Of a stretch of 64,000 bases of DNA, positions 8,540 through 22,136 are shown piece after piece. A program made the translations under genes and the position numbers. The notes under the pieces were generated by a model. The model searched no databases, was not told the origin of the DNA, and was given only the letters and a program-made list of their open reading frames with translations. Every line of letters begins with the position of its first letter. The stretch's first letter is position 1. Origin of the DNA: Enterobacter sp. SA187 (lineage in GTDB: Bacteria > Pseudomonadota > Gammaproteobacteria > Enterobacterales > Enterobacteriaceae); NCBI RefSeq assembly GCF_001888805.2, contig NZ_CP019113.1, forward strand, positions 4,340,001-4,404,000. The letters run 5' to 3'.

Positions 8540-9238
8540 ATGAAAACTAACGCTGTTCTGCAACTCCGGGCTGAACGTCTTGCCCGCGCTACCCGCCCTT
8601 TTCTTGCCCGCGGCAATCGCATCCGCCGCTGTCAGCGCTGTCTGCTGCCCCTTAAACAGTGCCTGTGCGATACCATTCAGCCTGCCGACGCGCGCAGCCG
8701 CTTTTGCCTGGTGATGTTTGATACCGAACCCATGAAGCCGAGCAATACCGGGCGTCTGATTGCCGATACCTTGCCGGATACCGCAGCGTTTCAGTGGTCG
8801 CGTACCGAACCGCCACAGGCGCTGCTGGATCTGGTGGCCGATCCCCGTTATCAGCCGATGGTGGTGTTTCCCGCCTCCTATGCCGGAAGCGAGCGTCAGG
8901 TGCTGGCCGCCCCGCCCGCTGGTAAGCCGCCGCTGTTTATCATGCTCGACGGCACCTGGACCGAAGCGCGTAAAATGTTTCGTAAAAGCCCGTGGCTGGA
9001 TGCGCTGCCGGTGATTTCCGTCGACTTGTCCCGCGTATCAGCCTACCGGTTGCGCGCCGCCCATGCGGACGATCAGTACTGCACGGCGGAAGTCGCCATC
9101 GCGCTGTTAGATCTGGCGGATGATACCGAAGCGGCGCAGACGCTGGGCGATCATTTCTCCTGTTTCCGCGAACGTTATCTGGCGGGAAAACCTCATCATC
9201 AGGGCAGTATCACAGCAGAAGATCCAGAAAGCGTTTAG
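8540..9238 (+). CDS. tapT: tRNA-uridine aminocarboxypropyltransferase TapT (YfiP)
   Basis: DTW-domain enzyme; the E. coli protein forms acp3U at position 47 of tRNA using S-adenosylmethionine. The 232-residue product has an N-terminal cysteine cluster (RRCQRCLLPLKQCLC) that could bind metal, and the signature LDGTWTEARKM near residue 140, followed by VDLSRVSAYRLR. The start at 8540 aligns with E. coli YfiP. It lies 32 bases before patZ on the same strand, so the two may be co-transcribed. Confidence 0.93.
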   Translation: MKTNAVLQLRAERLARATRPFLARGNRIRRCQRCLLPLKQCLCDTIQPADARSRFCLVMFDTEPMKPSNTGRLIADTLPDTAAFQWSRTEPPQALLDLVADPRYQPMVVFPASYAGSERQVLAAPPAGKPPLFIMLDGTWTEARKMFRKSPWLDALPVISVDLSRVSAYRLRAAHADDQYCTAEVAIALLDLADDTEAAQTLGDHFSCFRERYLAGKPHHQGSITAEDPESV

Positions 9239-9270
9239 AATCATCGGGTCGCTCTTTTCCGGAGACCTGT

Positions 9271-11925
9271 ATGAGCCAACGAGGGCTGGAAGCGCTGTTA
9301 CGTCCGAAGTCGATTGCCGTTATTGGCGCATCCATGAAACCGGATCGTGCCGGTTATCTGATGATGCGCAACCTGCTGGCGGGAGGGTTTGCCGGTCCTG
9401 TGCTGCCCGTCACCCCCGCGTGGAAAGCGGTACAGGGCGTGCTGGCCTGGCCGGATATACCGAGCCTGCCTTTTACCCCCGATCTGGCGGTGCTCTGCAC
9501 CAATGCCAGCCGTAATCTGGCATTACTGGAGGCGCTGGGTGAGAAAGGTTGTAAGACCTGCATTATTCTTTCCGCCCAGCCGGAACAACATGCTGAACTT
9601 TTGGCCTGCGCGGGCCGTTACCAGATGCGTCTGCTGGGACCAAACAGCCTGGGGCTGCTGGCTCCCTGGCAGGGGCTGAACGCCAGTTTCTCTCCCGTCC
9701 CCATCCGGCGCGGAAAACTCGCCTTTATTTCCCAGTCGGCGGCCGTTTCCAATACTATTCTTGACTGGGCGCAGCAGCGCGAAATGGGCTTCTCCTACTT
9801 TATTGCGCTTGGCGACAGTCTGGACATTGATGTGGATGAGCTGCTCGATTTCCTTGCCCGGGATACGAAAACCAGCGCCATTTTGCTCTACCTTGAGCAC
9901 CTCCGCGACGCCCGGCGTTTCGTGTCTGCGGCGCGCAGCGCCTCGCGTAATAAGCCTATTCTGGTGATCAAAAGCGGTCGTAGCCCGCAGGCTCAGCGGT
10001 TGCTGCATGCCCATTCCGGCATGGATCCCGCCTGGGATGCCGCTATTCAGCGCGCCGGTTTGCTGCGCGTTCAGGACACCCATGAACTCTTCTCCGCCGT
10101 TGAAACGTTAAGCCATATGCGGCCGCTGCGCGGGGAGCGGCTGATGATCGTCAGTAACGGCGCTGCCCCCGCCGCGCTGGCGCTGGATGAACTCTGGCTG
10201 CGTAACGGCAAACTGGCCACCCTCAGCGATGAGGTACTGGCGCGCTTGCGGGACGCCCTTCCGCATTATGTGGAAGCAGGGAATCCACTTGATTTACGCG
10301 ATGACGCCAGCAGCGAGCGTTACATTGCCGCGCTGAATATTCTGCTCGACAGCACGGATATGGATGCCCTGCTGGTGATCCATGCGCCCAGCGCCGCCGC
10401 GCCGGGCAGCGAAAGCGCGCGGGCGTTAATAGACGCGCTGAAAAAGCATCCGCGCGGGAAATATGTCTCGGTGTTAACCAACTGGTGCGGCGAGTTCTCC
10501 TCCCAGGAGGCGCGACGACTGTTCAGCGAAGCGGGTTTGCCCACCTATCGCACGCCGGAAGGAAGTATCACCGCCTTTATGCATATGGTTGAGTATCGTC
10601 GTAACCAGAAGCAGTTACGTGAAACCCCTGCGCTGCCCAGTAACCTCACCGCGAATACCGCTGAAGCGCATCACCTCCTGCAACAAGCGATTGAGGAGGG
10701 GGCGACCTCGCTGGATACCCATGAAGTGCAGCCCGTTCTGCGTGCTTATGGCCTGCAAACGTTGCCGACCTGGATCGCCAGCGACAGCGCCGAAGCGGTG
10801 CATATTGCCGAGCAAATCGGTTACCCGGTGGCGCTAAAACTGCGTTCTCCTGATATTCCCCATAAGTCCGAGGTGCAGGGGGTAATGCTCTACCTGCGCA
10901 CGCCGGTTGAAGTGCAGCAGGCGGCGGAAGCGATTATCGATCGCGTGAAAATGCGCTGGCCGCAGGCGCGCATCCACGGCTTAAAGGTGCAAAGCATGGC
11001 AAACCGTGCCGGGGCGCAGGAGCTTCGCGTGGTGGTGGAGCACGATCCGGTCTTCGGGCCGTTGATCATGTTAGGGGAAGGCGGTGTGGAGTGGCGGGCA
11101 GAAGATCAGGCGGCGGTCGCCCTGCCACCGCTTAATATGAACCTCGCCCGTTATCTTGTGATCCAGGCGATCAAGAGTAAAAAGATCCGCGGCCGTAGCG
11201 CGTTAAGACCGCTGGATATTGCCGGGCTGAGCCAGCTGCTGGTGCAGGTGTCTAACCTGATCGTCGACTGCCCGGAGATCCAGCGTCTGGATATCCACCC
11301 TCTTCTTGCCTCGGCGAGTGAATTCATCGCCCTTGATGTGACGCTCGAACTGGCGCCCTTTAATGGCAATAATGACAGCCGGCTGGCCATTCGCCCCTAT
11401 CCGCAGCATCTGGAAGAGTGGGTGGAGATGAAAAATGGCGAACGCAGCCTGTTTCGCCCGATCCTCCCGGAAGACGAACCACAGCTACAACAATTCATTT
11501 CACAGGTAACAAAAGAAGATCTCTACTATCGCTACTTTAGTGAGATCAATGAATTTACCCATGAAGATTTAGCTAACATGACGCAGATCGACTACGATCG
11601 GGAAATGGCATTTGTGGCTGTACGCCGAACCGATCAGGGTGATGAGATCCTTGGCGTGACGCGCGCCATTTCCGATCCGGATAATATTGATGCGGAGTTT
11701 GCCGTGCTGGTACGCTCCGATCTGAAAGGCCTCGGCCTTGGGCGTCGATTGCTGGAAAAACTTATCAGTTATACCCGCGATCACGGACTTAAACGCCTGA
11801 ACGGTATTACTATGCCCAACAATCGTGGCATGGTGACGCTGGCGCGAAAACTCGGATTTAACGTCGATGTTCAGCTGGAAGACGGGATCGTTGGCCTGAC
11901 GCTCCGGCTGGATACGGCAGAGTAA
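9271..11925 (+). CDS. patZ: Protein lysine acetyltransferase PatZ (Pka, YfiQ)
   Basis: Acetylates lysines of metabolic enzymes such as acetyl-CoA synthetase. The 884-residue protein has the known architecture: an ADP-forming acyl-CoA synthetase-like part (CoA-binding fold near the N-terminus, IAVIGASMKPDRAGY), a ligase-CoA region, an ATP-grasp region (GYPVALKLRSPDIPHKSEVQGV), and a C-terminal GNAT domain from about residue 730 (SDLKGLGLGRRLLEKLI binds acetyl-CoA). A GGAGA ribosome binding site precedes the start. The synthetase part is thought to be regulatory in this family. Confidence 0.95.
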   Translation: MSQRGLEALLRPKSIAVIGASMKPDRAGYLMMRNLLAGGFAGPVLPVTPAWKAVQGVLAWPDIPSLPFTPDLAVLCTNASRNLALLEALGEKGCKTCIILSAQPEQHAELLACAGRYQMRLLGPNSLGLLAPWQGLNASFSPVPIRRGKLAFISQSAAVSNTILDWAQQREMGFSYFIALGDSLDIDVDELLDFLARDTKTSAILLYLEHLRDARRFVSAARSASRNKPILVIKSGRSPQAQRLLHAHSGMDPAWDAAIQRAGLLRVQDTHELFSAVETLSHMRPLRGERLMIVSNGAAPAALALDELWLRNGKLATLSDEVLARLRDALPHYVEAGNPLDLRDDASSERYIAALNILLDSTDMDALLVIHAPSAAAPGSESARALIDALKKHPRGKYVSVLTNWCGEFSSQEARRLFSEAGLPTYRTPEGSITAFMHMVEYRRNQKQLRETPALPSNLTANTAEAHHLLQQAIEEGATSLDTHEVQPVLRAYGLQTLPTWIASDSAEAVHIAEQIGYPVALKLRSPDIPHKSEVQGVMLYLRTPVEVQQAAEAIIDRVKMRWPQARIHGLKVQSMANRAGAQELRVVVEHDPVFGPLIMLGEGGVEWRAEDQAAVALPPLNMNLARYLVIQAIKSKKIRGRSALRPLDIAGLSQLLVQVSNLIVDCPEIQRLDIHPLLASASEFIALDVTLELAPFNGNNDSRLAIRPYPQHLEEWVEMKNGERSLFRPILPEDEPQLQQFISQVTKEDLYYRYFSEINEFTHEDLANMTQIDYDREMAFVAVRRTDQGDEILGVTRAISDPDNIDAEFAVLVRSDLKGLGLGRRLLEKLISYTRDHGLKRLNGITMPNNRGMVTLARKLGFNVDVQLEDGIVGLTLRLDTAE

Positions 11926-12045
11926 TGAAGAGTAAGGTACTGGAAATGTTGATCACTTTGGCTGGCTCTGGTGGTATCATTGCCCGCTTCTGTCGTCTGC
12001 TTAGTACAGAGGACCCTTCAATAAACAGAGAAGAAACGCACTGTG

Positions 12046-13401
12046 ATGTTGTCAAAATTCAAGCGTAATAAACATCAACAACACCTTGCCCAACTACCTA
12101 AGCTCTCTCAGTCAGTTGATGATGTCGCGTTTTACTACTCTCCTGCGGATTTCCGGGAGACCCTGCTGCAAAAAATCGCCAGTGCCACGCACCGCATCTG
12201 CCTTATTGCGCTTTATCTGGAGCAGGACGATGGCGGTAAAGGCATTTTATCGGCGCTTTATGATGCCAAACGGCAGCGTCCTGAACTGGACGTTTGCGTA
12301 CTGGTTGACTGGCACCGTGCGCAGCGTGGACGCATCGGCGCGGCGGCATCCAATACTAACGCAGACTGGTACTGCCGCATGGCCCAGGAAAATCCTGGCG
12401 TAGAAGTACCGGTTTACGGCGTGCCGGTTAACACCCGTGAAGCGCTCGGCGTACTCCACTTTAAGGGTTTCATTATTGATGACAGCGTGCTGTACAGCGG
12501 CGCCAGTCTGAATGATGTTTACCTGCATCAACACGATAAATACCGTTACGATCGCTATCAGCTTATCCGTAATCCGCAGATGGCGGATGTAATGCTCGGC
12601 TGGGTTAAACAAAATCTGGTACAAGGGCGCGGCGTAAATCGTCTGGATAATCCGGAGCGTCCGAAAAGCCCGGAAATCAAAAACGATATCCGACTTTATC
12701 GCCAGGAATTACGCGATGCGTCTTATCATTTCCAGGGCGATGCGGATAACGATCGGCTGGCAGTAACGCCGCTCGTCGGGCTGGGAAAATCCAGCCTGCT
12801 CAATAAAACTATCTATCACCTGATGCCGTGCACCGAGCATAAGCTCACCATCTGTACGCCATACTTTAACCTGCCGGCAATACTGGTGCGCAATATCATC
12901 CAGCTGCTGCGCGATGGCAAAAAGGTGGAGATTATTGTCGGTGATAAAACTGCGAATGACTTTTTCATCCCCGAAAATGAGCCATTCAAGATCATCGGTG
13001 CGCTGCCGTATCTTTACGAGATCAACCTGCGACGTTTCCTGAGTCGTCTGCAGTATTACGTCAATAACGATCAGCTGGTTGTTCGTCTGTGGAAAGATGA
13101 AGATAACAGCTATCATCTTAAAGGTATGTGGGTCGATGAGGAGTGGATGCTGCTGACAGGCAACAATCTTAACCCACGCGCCTGGCGACTGGATCTGGAA
13201 AATGCGATTTTGATCCACGATCCTAAGCAGGAGCTGGCGCCGCTGCGTGATAAAGAGCTGGAGTTGATCCGTACGCATACTACTGTTGTGCAGCATTATC
13301 GCGATCTGCAAAGTATCGCCGATTACCCGGTGAAAGTACGTAAGCTTATACGGCGTCTGCGTCGGATCCGCATCGACAGGCTGATTAGTCGAATACTGTA
13401 A
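12046..13401 (+). CDS. pssA: CDP-diacylglycerol-serine O-phosphatidyltransferase PssA
   Basis: Makes phosphatidylserine from CDP-diacylglycerol and serine, the committed step towards phosphatidylethanolamine. It belongs to the phospholipase D superfamily and has two HKD-type motifs: HFKGFIIDDSVLYSG near residue 138, and HLKGMWVDEEWMLLTGNN in the C-terminal half. The 451 residues equal the E. coli length. The chosen ATG follows a GTG codon that could extend the protein by one residue. A basic C-terminus (RKLIRRLRRIRIDRL) fits peripheral membrane association. A terminator follows. Confidence 0.97.
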   Translation: MLSKFKRNKHQQHLAQLPKLSQSVDDVAFYYSPADFRETLLQKIASATHRICLIALYLEQDDGGKGILSALYDAKRQRPELDVCVLVDWHRAQRGRIGAAASNTNADWYCRMAQENPGVEVPVYGVPVNTREALGVLHFKGFIIDDSVLYSGASLNDVYLHQHDKYRYDRYQLIRNPQMADVMLGWVKQNLVQGRGVNRLDNPERPKSPEIKNDIRLYRQELRDASYHFQGDADNDRLAVTPLVGLGKSSLLNKTIYHLMPCTEHKLTICTPYFNLPAILVRNIIQLLRDGKKVEIIVGDKTANDFFIPENEPFKIIGALPYLYEINLRRFLSRLQYYVNNDQLVVRLWKDEDNSYHLKGMWVDEEWMLLTGNNLNPRAWRLDLENAILIHDPKQELAPLRDKELELIRTHTTVVQHYRDLQSIADYPVKVRKLIRRLRRIRIDRLISRIL

Positions 13402-13417
13402 CTTCTGCGCTTGCCCT

Positions 13418-13442
13418 GAGCCCCGTCATTGATGGGGCTTTT
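13418..13442 (+). terminator. Terminator after pssA
   Basis: AGCCCC-GTCATTGAT-GGGGCT stem followed by TTTTT. Confidence 0.85.
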
Positions 13443-13456
13443 TAATGGAGATAATA

Positions 13457-13780
13457 ATGCGATACCTCCCCCTTTTCGGTCTTCTTTTCATTAGTGGTTG
13501 TAGCCATATGGCCCATGACGAATGGCACGGCCAGGATAAAGCGCAGCATTTCCTCGCCTCAGCCATGCTGGCGGCTGCCGGTAACGAATATGCTCAGCAC
13601 CAGGGGATTAATCAGGATCGCAGCGCGGCCTTTGGATTTATGTTTTCTGTAAGCCTGGGGGCATCAAAAGAGTTATGGGATAGCCGCCCGGCAGGAAGTG
13701 GCTGGAGCTGGAAGGATTTTGCATGGGATGTCGCGGGTGCTACTACAGGCTATAGCGTGTGGCAGCTTGCCCGGCATTAA
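13457..13780 (+). CDS. yfiM: Small lipoprotein YfiM
   Basis: Conserved enterobacterial lipoprotein of unknown function, 107 residues. A signal peptide ends in the lipobox FISGC with the lipidated cysteine at residue 15. The mature part begins SHMAHDEWHGQDKAQHF and keeps the family block GASKELWDSRPAGSGWSWKDFAWDVAGA. The start at 13457 has GGAG about seven bases upstream and matches E. coli. In K-12 the next gene is kgtP; here the rRNA operon follows directly. Confidence 0.93.
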   Translation: MRYLPLFGLLFISGCSHMAHDEWHGQDKAQHFLASAMLAAAGNEYAQHQGINQDRSAAFGFMFSVSLGASKELWDSRPAGSGWSWKDFAWDVAGATTGYSVWQLARH

Positions 13781-13805
13781 GCTTTTTTATACGCAACGCA
13801 ACGCA

Positions 13806-13833
13806 AAAAGGCCATCCGTGAGGATGGCCTTCT
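13806..13833 (-). terminator. Terminator of the rRNA operon
   Basis: AAGGCCATCC-TCAC-GGATGGCCTT on the minus strand, followed by TTTGC, lies about 10 bases after the 5S gene. It resembles the T1-type terminators of enteric rRNA operons. Confidence 0.88.
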
Positions 13834-13843
13834 GCTTTATTTG

Positions 13844-13963
13844 ATGCCTGGCAGTTCCCTACTCTCGCATGGGGAGACCCCACACTACCATCGGCGCTAC
13901 GGCGTTTCACTTCTGAGTTCGGCATGGGGTCAGGTGGGACCGCCGCGCTAGTGCCGCCAGGCA
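13844..13963 (-). rRNA. rrf: 5S ribosomal RNA
   Basis: 120 bases, starting TGCCTGGCGGC and ending GCCAGGCAT on the minus strand, nearly identical to E. coli 5S. The ends pair as helix I. It is the last gene of the operon; the ~200-base spacer to 23S (13,964-14,160) shows no gene. Confidence 0.97.
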
Positions 13964-14160
13964 AATTCTTTGTGCTCTGTCCCGTGTCTTTTACACTGAT
14001 ACGGCGTTGGCTGCTCTCGCGAATGTCAGTCACATACTTCAGTATGCTCCTTCCATCGCTTCGCTGGCCGCCTTGCCTCAGCGCAAAATCCACAAGACTT
14101 TACGTTAATCTGGTCTAAGCTGAAAATCTCTCAAATCCGCCAAAACATCTTCGGCGTTGT

Positions 14161-17066
<2,906 letters not shown>

Positions 17067-17189
17067 TCACAACCCGAAGATGTTTCACTTCTGATTGCAA
17101 AAATTTGAGAGACTCGAACACACCGTTTTCTTTTCTTATTACGGAGAAAAGAAACAGCGTGTCGTTTCAATTTTCAGCTTGATCCAGAT

Positions 17190-17201
17190 TTTTAAAGAGC
17201 A
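17190..17201 (-). promoter_or_regulatory. BoxA antitermination signal in the 16S-23S spacer
   Basis: TGCTCTTTAAAA on the minus strand between the tRNA and 23S genes matches the rrn boxA core, where the NusB-NusE antitermination complex loads. Confidence 0.65.
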
Positions 17202-17274
17202 AATATCTCAAACGAGACCCGGAGGTCTGTTTTGAGATACTGATTGGTTGTGCCTTTCACTCACACCCAGCAAG

Positions 17275-17349
17275 TGGCGTCCCCTAGGGGATTCGAACCC
17301 CTGTTGCCGCCGTGAAAGGGCGGAGTCCTAACCGCTAGACGAAGGGGAC
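17275..17349 (-). tRNA. gltW: tRNA-Glu (anticodon TTC) in the rRNA spacer
   Basis: 75 bases with encoded CCA. The acceptor pair is GTCCCCT/AGGGGAC, the anticodon loop CTTTCAC carries TTC, and the T arm is GGGGTTCGAATCCCC. It sits between 16S and 23S as in E. coli rrnG, the operon at this chromosomal position. The D-loop is one base shorter than in E. coli tRNA-Glu. Confidence 0.96.
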
Positions 17350-17434
17350 ACGAGGTGTCACGACTTCGCAGCCGTCTTGCTCATTACGTTCATCAGACAA
17401 TCTGTGTGAGCACTGCAAGGCAGGTTCTTTCAGG

Positions 17435-18974
<1,540 letters not shown>

Positions 18975-19106
18975 AAGTTTGATGCTCGTGAATTAAACTT
19001 CGTAATGAATTACGTATGTTCACTCCAGAGACTTGGTATTCATTTAGCGTCTTTCGACGTTTAAGAATCCATGTCCTTGAGTGCCCACACAGATTGTCTG
19101 ATAAAT

Positions 19107-19118
19107 TGTTAAAGAGCA
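19107..19118 (-). promoter_or_regulatory. BoxA in the rRNA leader
   Basis: TGCTCTTTAACA on the minus strand, between P2 and 16S, is the canonical enteric rrn boxA that recruits the antitermination complex. Confidence 0.8.
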
Positions 19119-19156
19119 GTTGCGACGCGCTTTGGCGCTGTGTCGCGAGGTCCCGT

Positions 19157-19184
19157 ATAATACGTTTTCCTCATTCAGAGTCAA
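19157..19184 (-). promoter_or_regulatory. rRNA promoter P2
   Basis: TTGACT (19184-19179), a 16-base spacer and TATTAT (19162-19157) on the minus strand. Confidence 0.85.
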
Positions 19185-19277
19185 GCGATTATTTTGCTTT
19201 TCTCTGCCGGTCATTCCCGGAGGAAGACCTTCTGACCCGGTGGCCTGTAAGCCGTTGTTCCGTGTCAGTGGTGGCGC

Positions 19278-19305
19278 ATTATAGGGAGTTATTCCGGGCT
19301 GACAA
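19278..19305 (-). promoter_or_regulatory. rRNA promoter P1
   Basis: TTGTCA (19305-19300), a 16-base spacer and TATAAT (19283-19278), followed by a GC-rich discriminator (GCGCCACC) typical of stringently controlled rRNA promoters. An AT-rich tract upstream (19306-19340) can act as an UP element. The 455-base region 18,975-19,429 holds only the leader, these promoters and the clpB terminator. Confidence 0.9.
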
Positions 19306-19387
19306 GTCTAAAATTAAAAAAACTTATCGATCGCACAATATTCATACAAAACGAGCCAGTGAAGCGTATTTTCGCCTGGTTTTTAAA

Positions 19388-19415
19388 CAAAAACGAGCCG
19401 CGCAGGGCTCGTTTT
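19388..19415 (-). terminator. Terminator after clpB
   Basis: AAAACGAGCC and GGCTCGTTTT form a ten-pair stem around a short loop, with T-rich sequence following on the minus strand. Confidence 0.85.
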
Positions 19416-19429
19416 CTTCGTTTTGTGAA

Positions 19430-22003
19430 TTACTGCACGGCAACTATTTGCTCATCTTTAACCACCAGCTGGATGGTTTTGCCAGGAATAAGCTCCCCGG
19501 ACAAGATTTGCTGTGCCAGCGGGTTCTCAATCTGCTGCTGGATGGCACGTTTTAATGGCCGCGCCCCATAAACCGGATCAAACCCATTGGCGCTGAGCAT
19601 TTTCAGTGCCTCATCGGTGATATGCACATCATAGCCCCGATCTTCCAGACGCTGATACAGACGTTGCAGCTGGATCTTCGCAATAGAAGCAATATGGTTT
19701 TCACCGAGCGGATGGAAGACCACCACTTCATCAATACGGTTTAGAAATTCCGGACGGAAGTTCTGGCTGACCACGCCCAGCACCACATCCTTCATATGAC
19801 TGTAGTCCAGTTCGCCGAAACGCTCCTGAATCAGATCGGATCCCAGGTTCGAGGTCATAATGACTACCGTGTTACGGAAGTCGACCGTCCGCCCCTGTCC
19901 GTCTGTCAGGCGTCCGTCGTCAAGTACCTGCAGTAAGACGTTGAACACATCCGGATGCGCCTTCTCGATTTCATCCAGCAGGATGACAGAGTAAGGACGA
20001 CGACGAACCGCTTCGGTTAAGTAACCGCCTTCTTCATAACCGACATATCCCGGAGGCGCGCCCACCAGACGTGATACCGAATGTTTCTCCATAAACTCGG
20101 ACATATCGATACGCACCATCGCGTCATCACTGTCGAACATAAAGTTAGCCAGCGTTTTACAGAGTTCGGTTTTACCCACCCCGGTCGGCCCGAGGAACAA
20201 GAACGAACCAATCGGGCGATTCGGATCTGATAATCCGGCGCGGCTACGACGAATAGCATTAGAAACCGCCTCAACGGCTTCATTCTGGCCAATCACGCGA
20301 CCGTGCAGCTCCTGCTCCATACGCAGTAATTTGTCACGCTCACCTTCCAGCATTCTGGCTACCGGGATGCCGGTCCAGCGCGCCAGCACTTCTGCGATTT
20401 CCGCATCCGTGACTTTATTACGCAGCAGACGCATGGTTTTGCCTTCTGACTGTGTGGCGGCTTCAAGCTGTTTTTCAAGCTCAGGTATTTTACCGTACTG
20501 AAGTTCAGACATCCGCGCCAGATCGCCGACACGACGCGCCTGTTCAATGGCGATTTTCGTCTGCTCCAGCTCCGATTTAATGGTCTGCGTGCCAGAAAGC
20601 GAGGCTTTCTCCGCTTTCCACTCTTCTTCCAGTTCAGAATACTGACGCTCTTTGTCGGACAGCTCATCATTGAGCATTTCCAGACGTTTTTTACTCGCCT
20701 CGTCAGATTCTTTCAGCAGCGCCTGCTGTTCCAGCTTCAGCTGGATAATACGCCGGTCGAGACGATCCAGTTCTTCGGGTTTAGAGTCGATCTGCATACG
20801 GATGCTGGACGCCGCTTCATCGATCAGATCGATGGCTTTATCCGGCAACTGGCGATCGGCAATATAGCGGTGTGACAGGGTCGCCGCAGCGACAATCGCC
20901 GGGTCCGTGATCTGCACATGGTGGTGCAGCTCATAGCGCTCTTTCAGACCACGCAGGATCGCAATGGTGTCTTCGACAGAAGGCTCAGCGACAAACACTT
21001 TCTGGAAACGACGCTCCAGCGCGGCATCTTTTTCAATGTACTGACGGTATTCATCAAGCGTGGTCGCCCCGACGCAGTGCAGTTCACCGCGTGCGAGCGC
21101 CGGTTTCAGCATGTTCCCGGCATCCATCGCGCCGTCGGCTTTACCTGCGCCCACCATGGTGTGCAGTTCGTCAATAAACAGGATCACATTACCTTCCTGT
21201 TTAGAGAGATCGTTAAGCACCCCTTTCAGGCGTTCTTCAAACTCACCGCGATATTTCGCGCCCGCTACCAGCGACCCCATATCCAGCGCCAGTACGCGGC
21301 GACCTTTCAGCCCTTCCGGCACTTCACCATTGACGATACGCTGCGCCAGCCCTTCAACAATGGCGGTTTTACCGACGCCAGGTTCACCGATCAGCACCGG
21401 GTTGTTTTTGGTACGACGTTGTAACACCTGGATAGTGCGGCGGATCTCTTCATCACGGCCGATCACCGGATCGAGCTTGCCCTGTTCCGCCCGTTCGGTC
21501 AGATCGACAGTAAATTTTTTCAGGGCCTGACGTTGGTCTTCTGCCCCCTGGTCATTCACGCTTTCGCCTCCACGCATTTGTTCGATTGCCTGCGTCACAT
21601 TAGCGGTATTCGCACCGGCGGCTTTCAGTAAGTCTGCCAGCGTACCGCGCGACTCCAGCGCCGCCAGAACAAAGAGTTCTGAGGAAATAAAATTGTCGCC
21701 GCGCTTTTGCGCCAGTTTGTCGCACAGGTTCAGTACGCGAACCAGATCCTGCGACGGCTGCACATCGCCGCCGGTGCCTTCCACCTGCGGTAAACGGCTT
21801 AACGCCTGCTCAATAGCGGTGCGCAGTTGGCCCGCATTGACGCCAGCAGAGGTTAATAAAGGACGTACCGATCCCCCTTCCTGATTCAGCAAGGCGCTCA
21901 TAAGATGAAGAGGTTCGATAAATTGATTGTCTTGCCCCAGCGCCAGAGACTGGGCATCGGCAAGAGCAAGCTGGAACTTATTGGTAAGACGATCCAGACG
22001 CAT
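19430..22003 (-). CDS. clpB: Chaperone ClpB (protein disaggregase)
   Basis: AAA+ Hsp100 disaggregase working with DnaK-DnaJ-GrpE to rescue aggregated protein. The 857 residues equal the E. coli length. Order: N-terminal Clp-N domain (MRLDRLTNKFQLALADAQ), NBD1 with Walker A GEPGVGKT near 206-213 and Walker B LFIDELH, a coiled-coil middle domain near 410-520, and NBD2 with GPTGVGKT near 605-612 and ILLDEIEKAH. The start is preceded by GGGAGGAG; four upstream codons are excluded. A sigma-32 promoter drives it. Confidence 0.98.
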   Translation of the reverse strand: MRLDRLTNKFQLALADAQSLALGQDNQFIEPLHLMSALLNQEGGSVRPLLTSAGVNAGQLRTAIEQALSRLPQVEGTGGDVQPSQDLVRVLNLCDKLAQKRGDNFISSELFVLAALESRGTLADLLKAAGANTANVTQAIEQMRGGESVNDQGAEDQRQALKKFTVDLTERAEQGKLDPVIGRDEEIRRTIQVLQRRTKNNPVLIGEPGVGKTAIVEGLAQRIVNGEVPEGLKGRRVLALDMGSLVAGAKYRGEFEERLKGVLNDLSKQEGNVILFIDELHTMVGAGKADGAMDAGNMLKPALARGELHCVGATTLDEYRQYIEKDAALERRFQKVFVAEPSVEDTIAILRGLKERYELHHHVQITDPAIVAAATLSHRYIADRQLPDKAIDLIDEAASSIRMQIDSKPEELDRLDRRIIQLKLEQQALLKESDEASKKRLEMLNDELSDKERQYSELEEEWKAEKASLSGTQTIKSELEQTKIAIEQARRVGDLARMSELQYGKIPELEKQLEAATQSEGKTMRLLRNKVTDAEIAEVLARWTGIPVARMLEGERDKLLRMEQELHGRVIGQNEAVEAVSNAIRRSRAGLSDPNRPIGSFLFLGPTGVGKTELCKTLANFMFDSDDAMVRIDMSEFMEKHSVSRLVGAPPGYVGYEEGGYLTEAVRRRPYSVILLDEIEKAHPDVFNVLLQVLDDGRLTDGQGRTVDFRNTVVIMTSNLGSDLIQERFGELDYSHMKDVVLGVVSQNFRPEFLNRIDEVVVFHPLGENHIASIAKIQLQRLYQRLEDRGYDVHITDEALKMLSANGFDPVYGARPLKRAIQQQIENPLAQQILSGELIPGKTIQLVVKDEQIVAVQ

Positions 22004-22045
22004 AACTCCTCCCATAGAAAACAGGTCAAATTTGCTACTGGAGAT

Positions 22046-22074
22046 TAAATGAGGTCATCCCTCAATTATTCAAG
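22046..22074 (-). promoter_or_regulatory. Sigma-32 heat-shock promoter of clpB
   Basis: CTTGAA (22074-22069), 14 bases, then CCTCATTTA (22054-22046) on the minus strand. It matches the sigma-32 consensus CTTGAA-N13-15-CCCCATnT with one mismatch in the -10. Confidence 0.85.
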
Positions 22075-22136
22075 GTTAATGACCTGAATAATATGGAAAG
22101 AAAATGACGCGCACTGGATCGTCTTGATTCTTTAGG

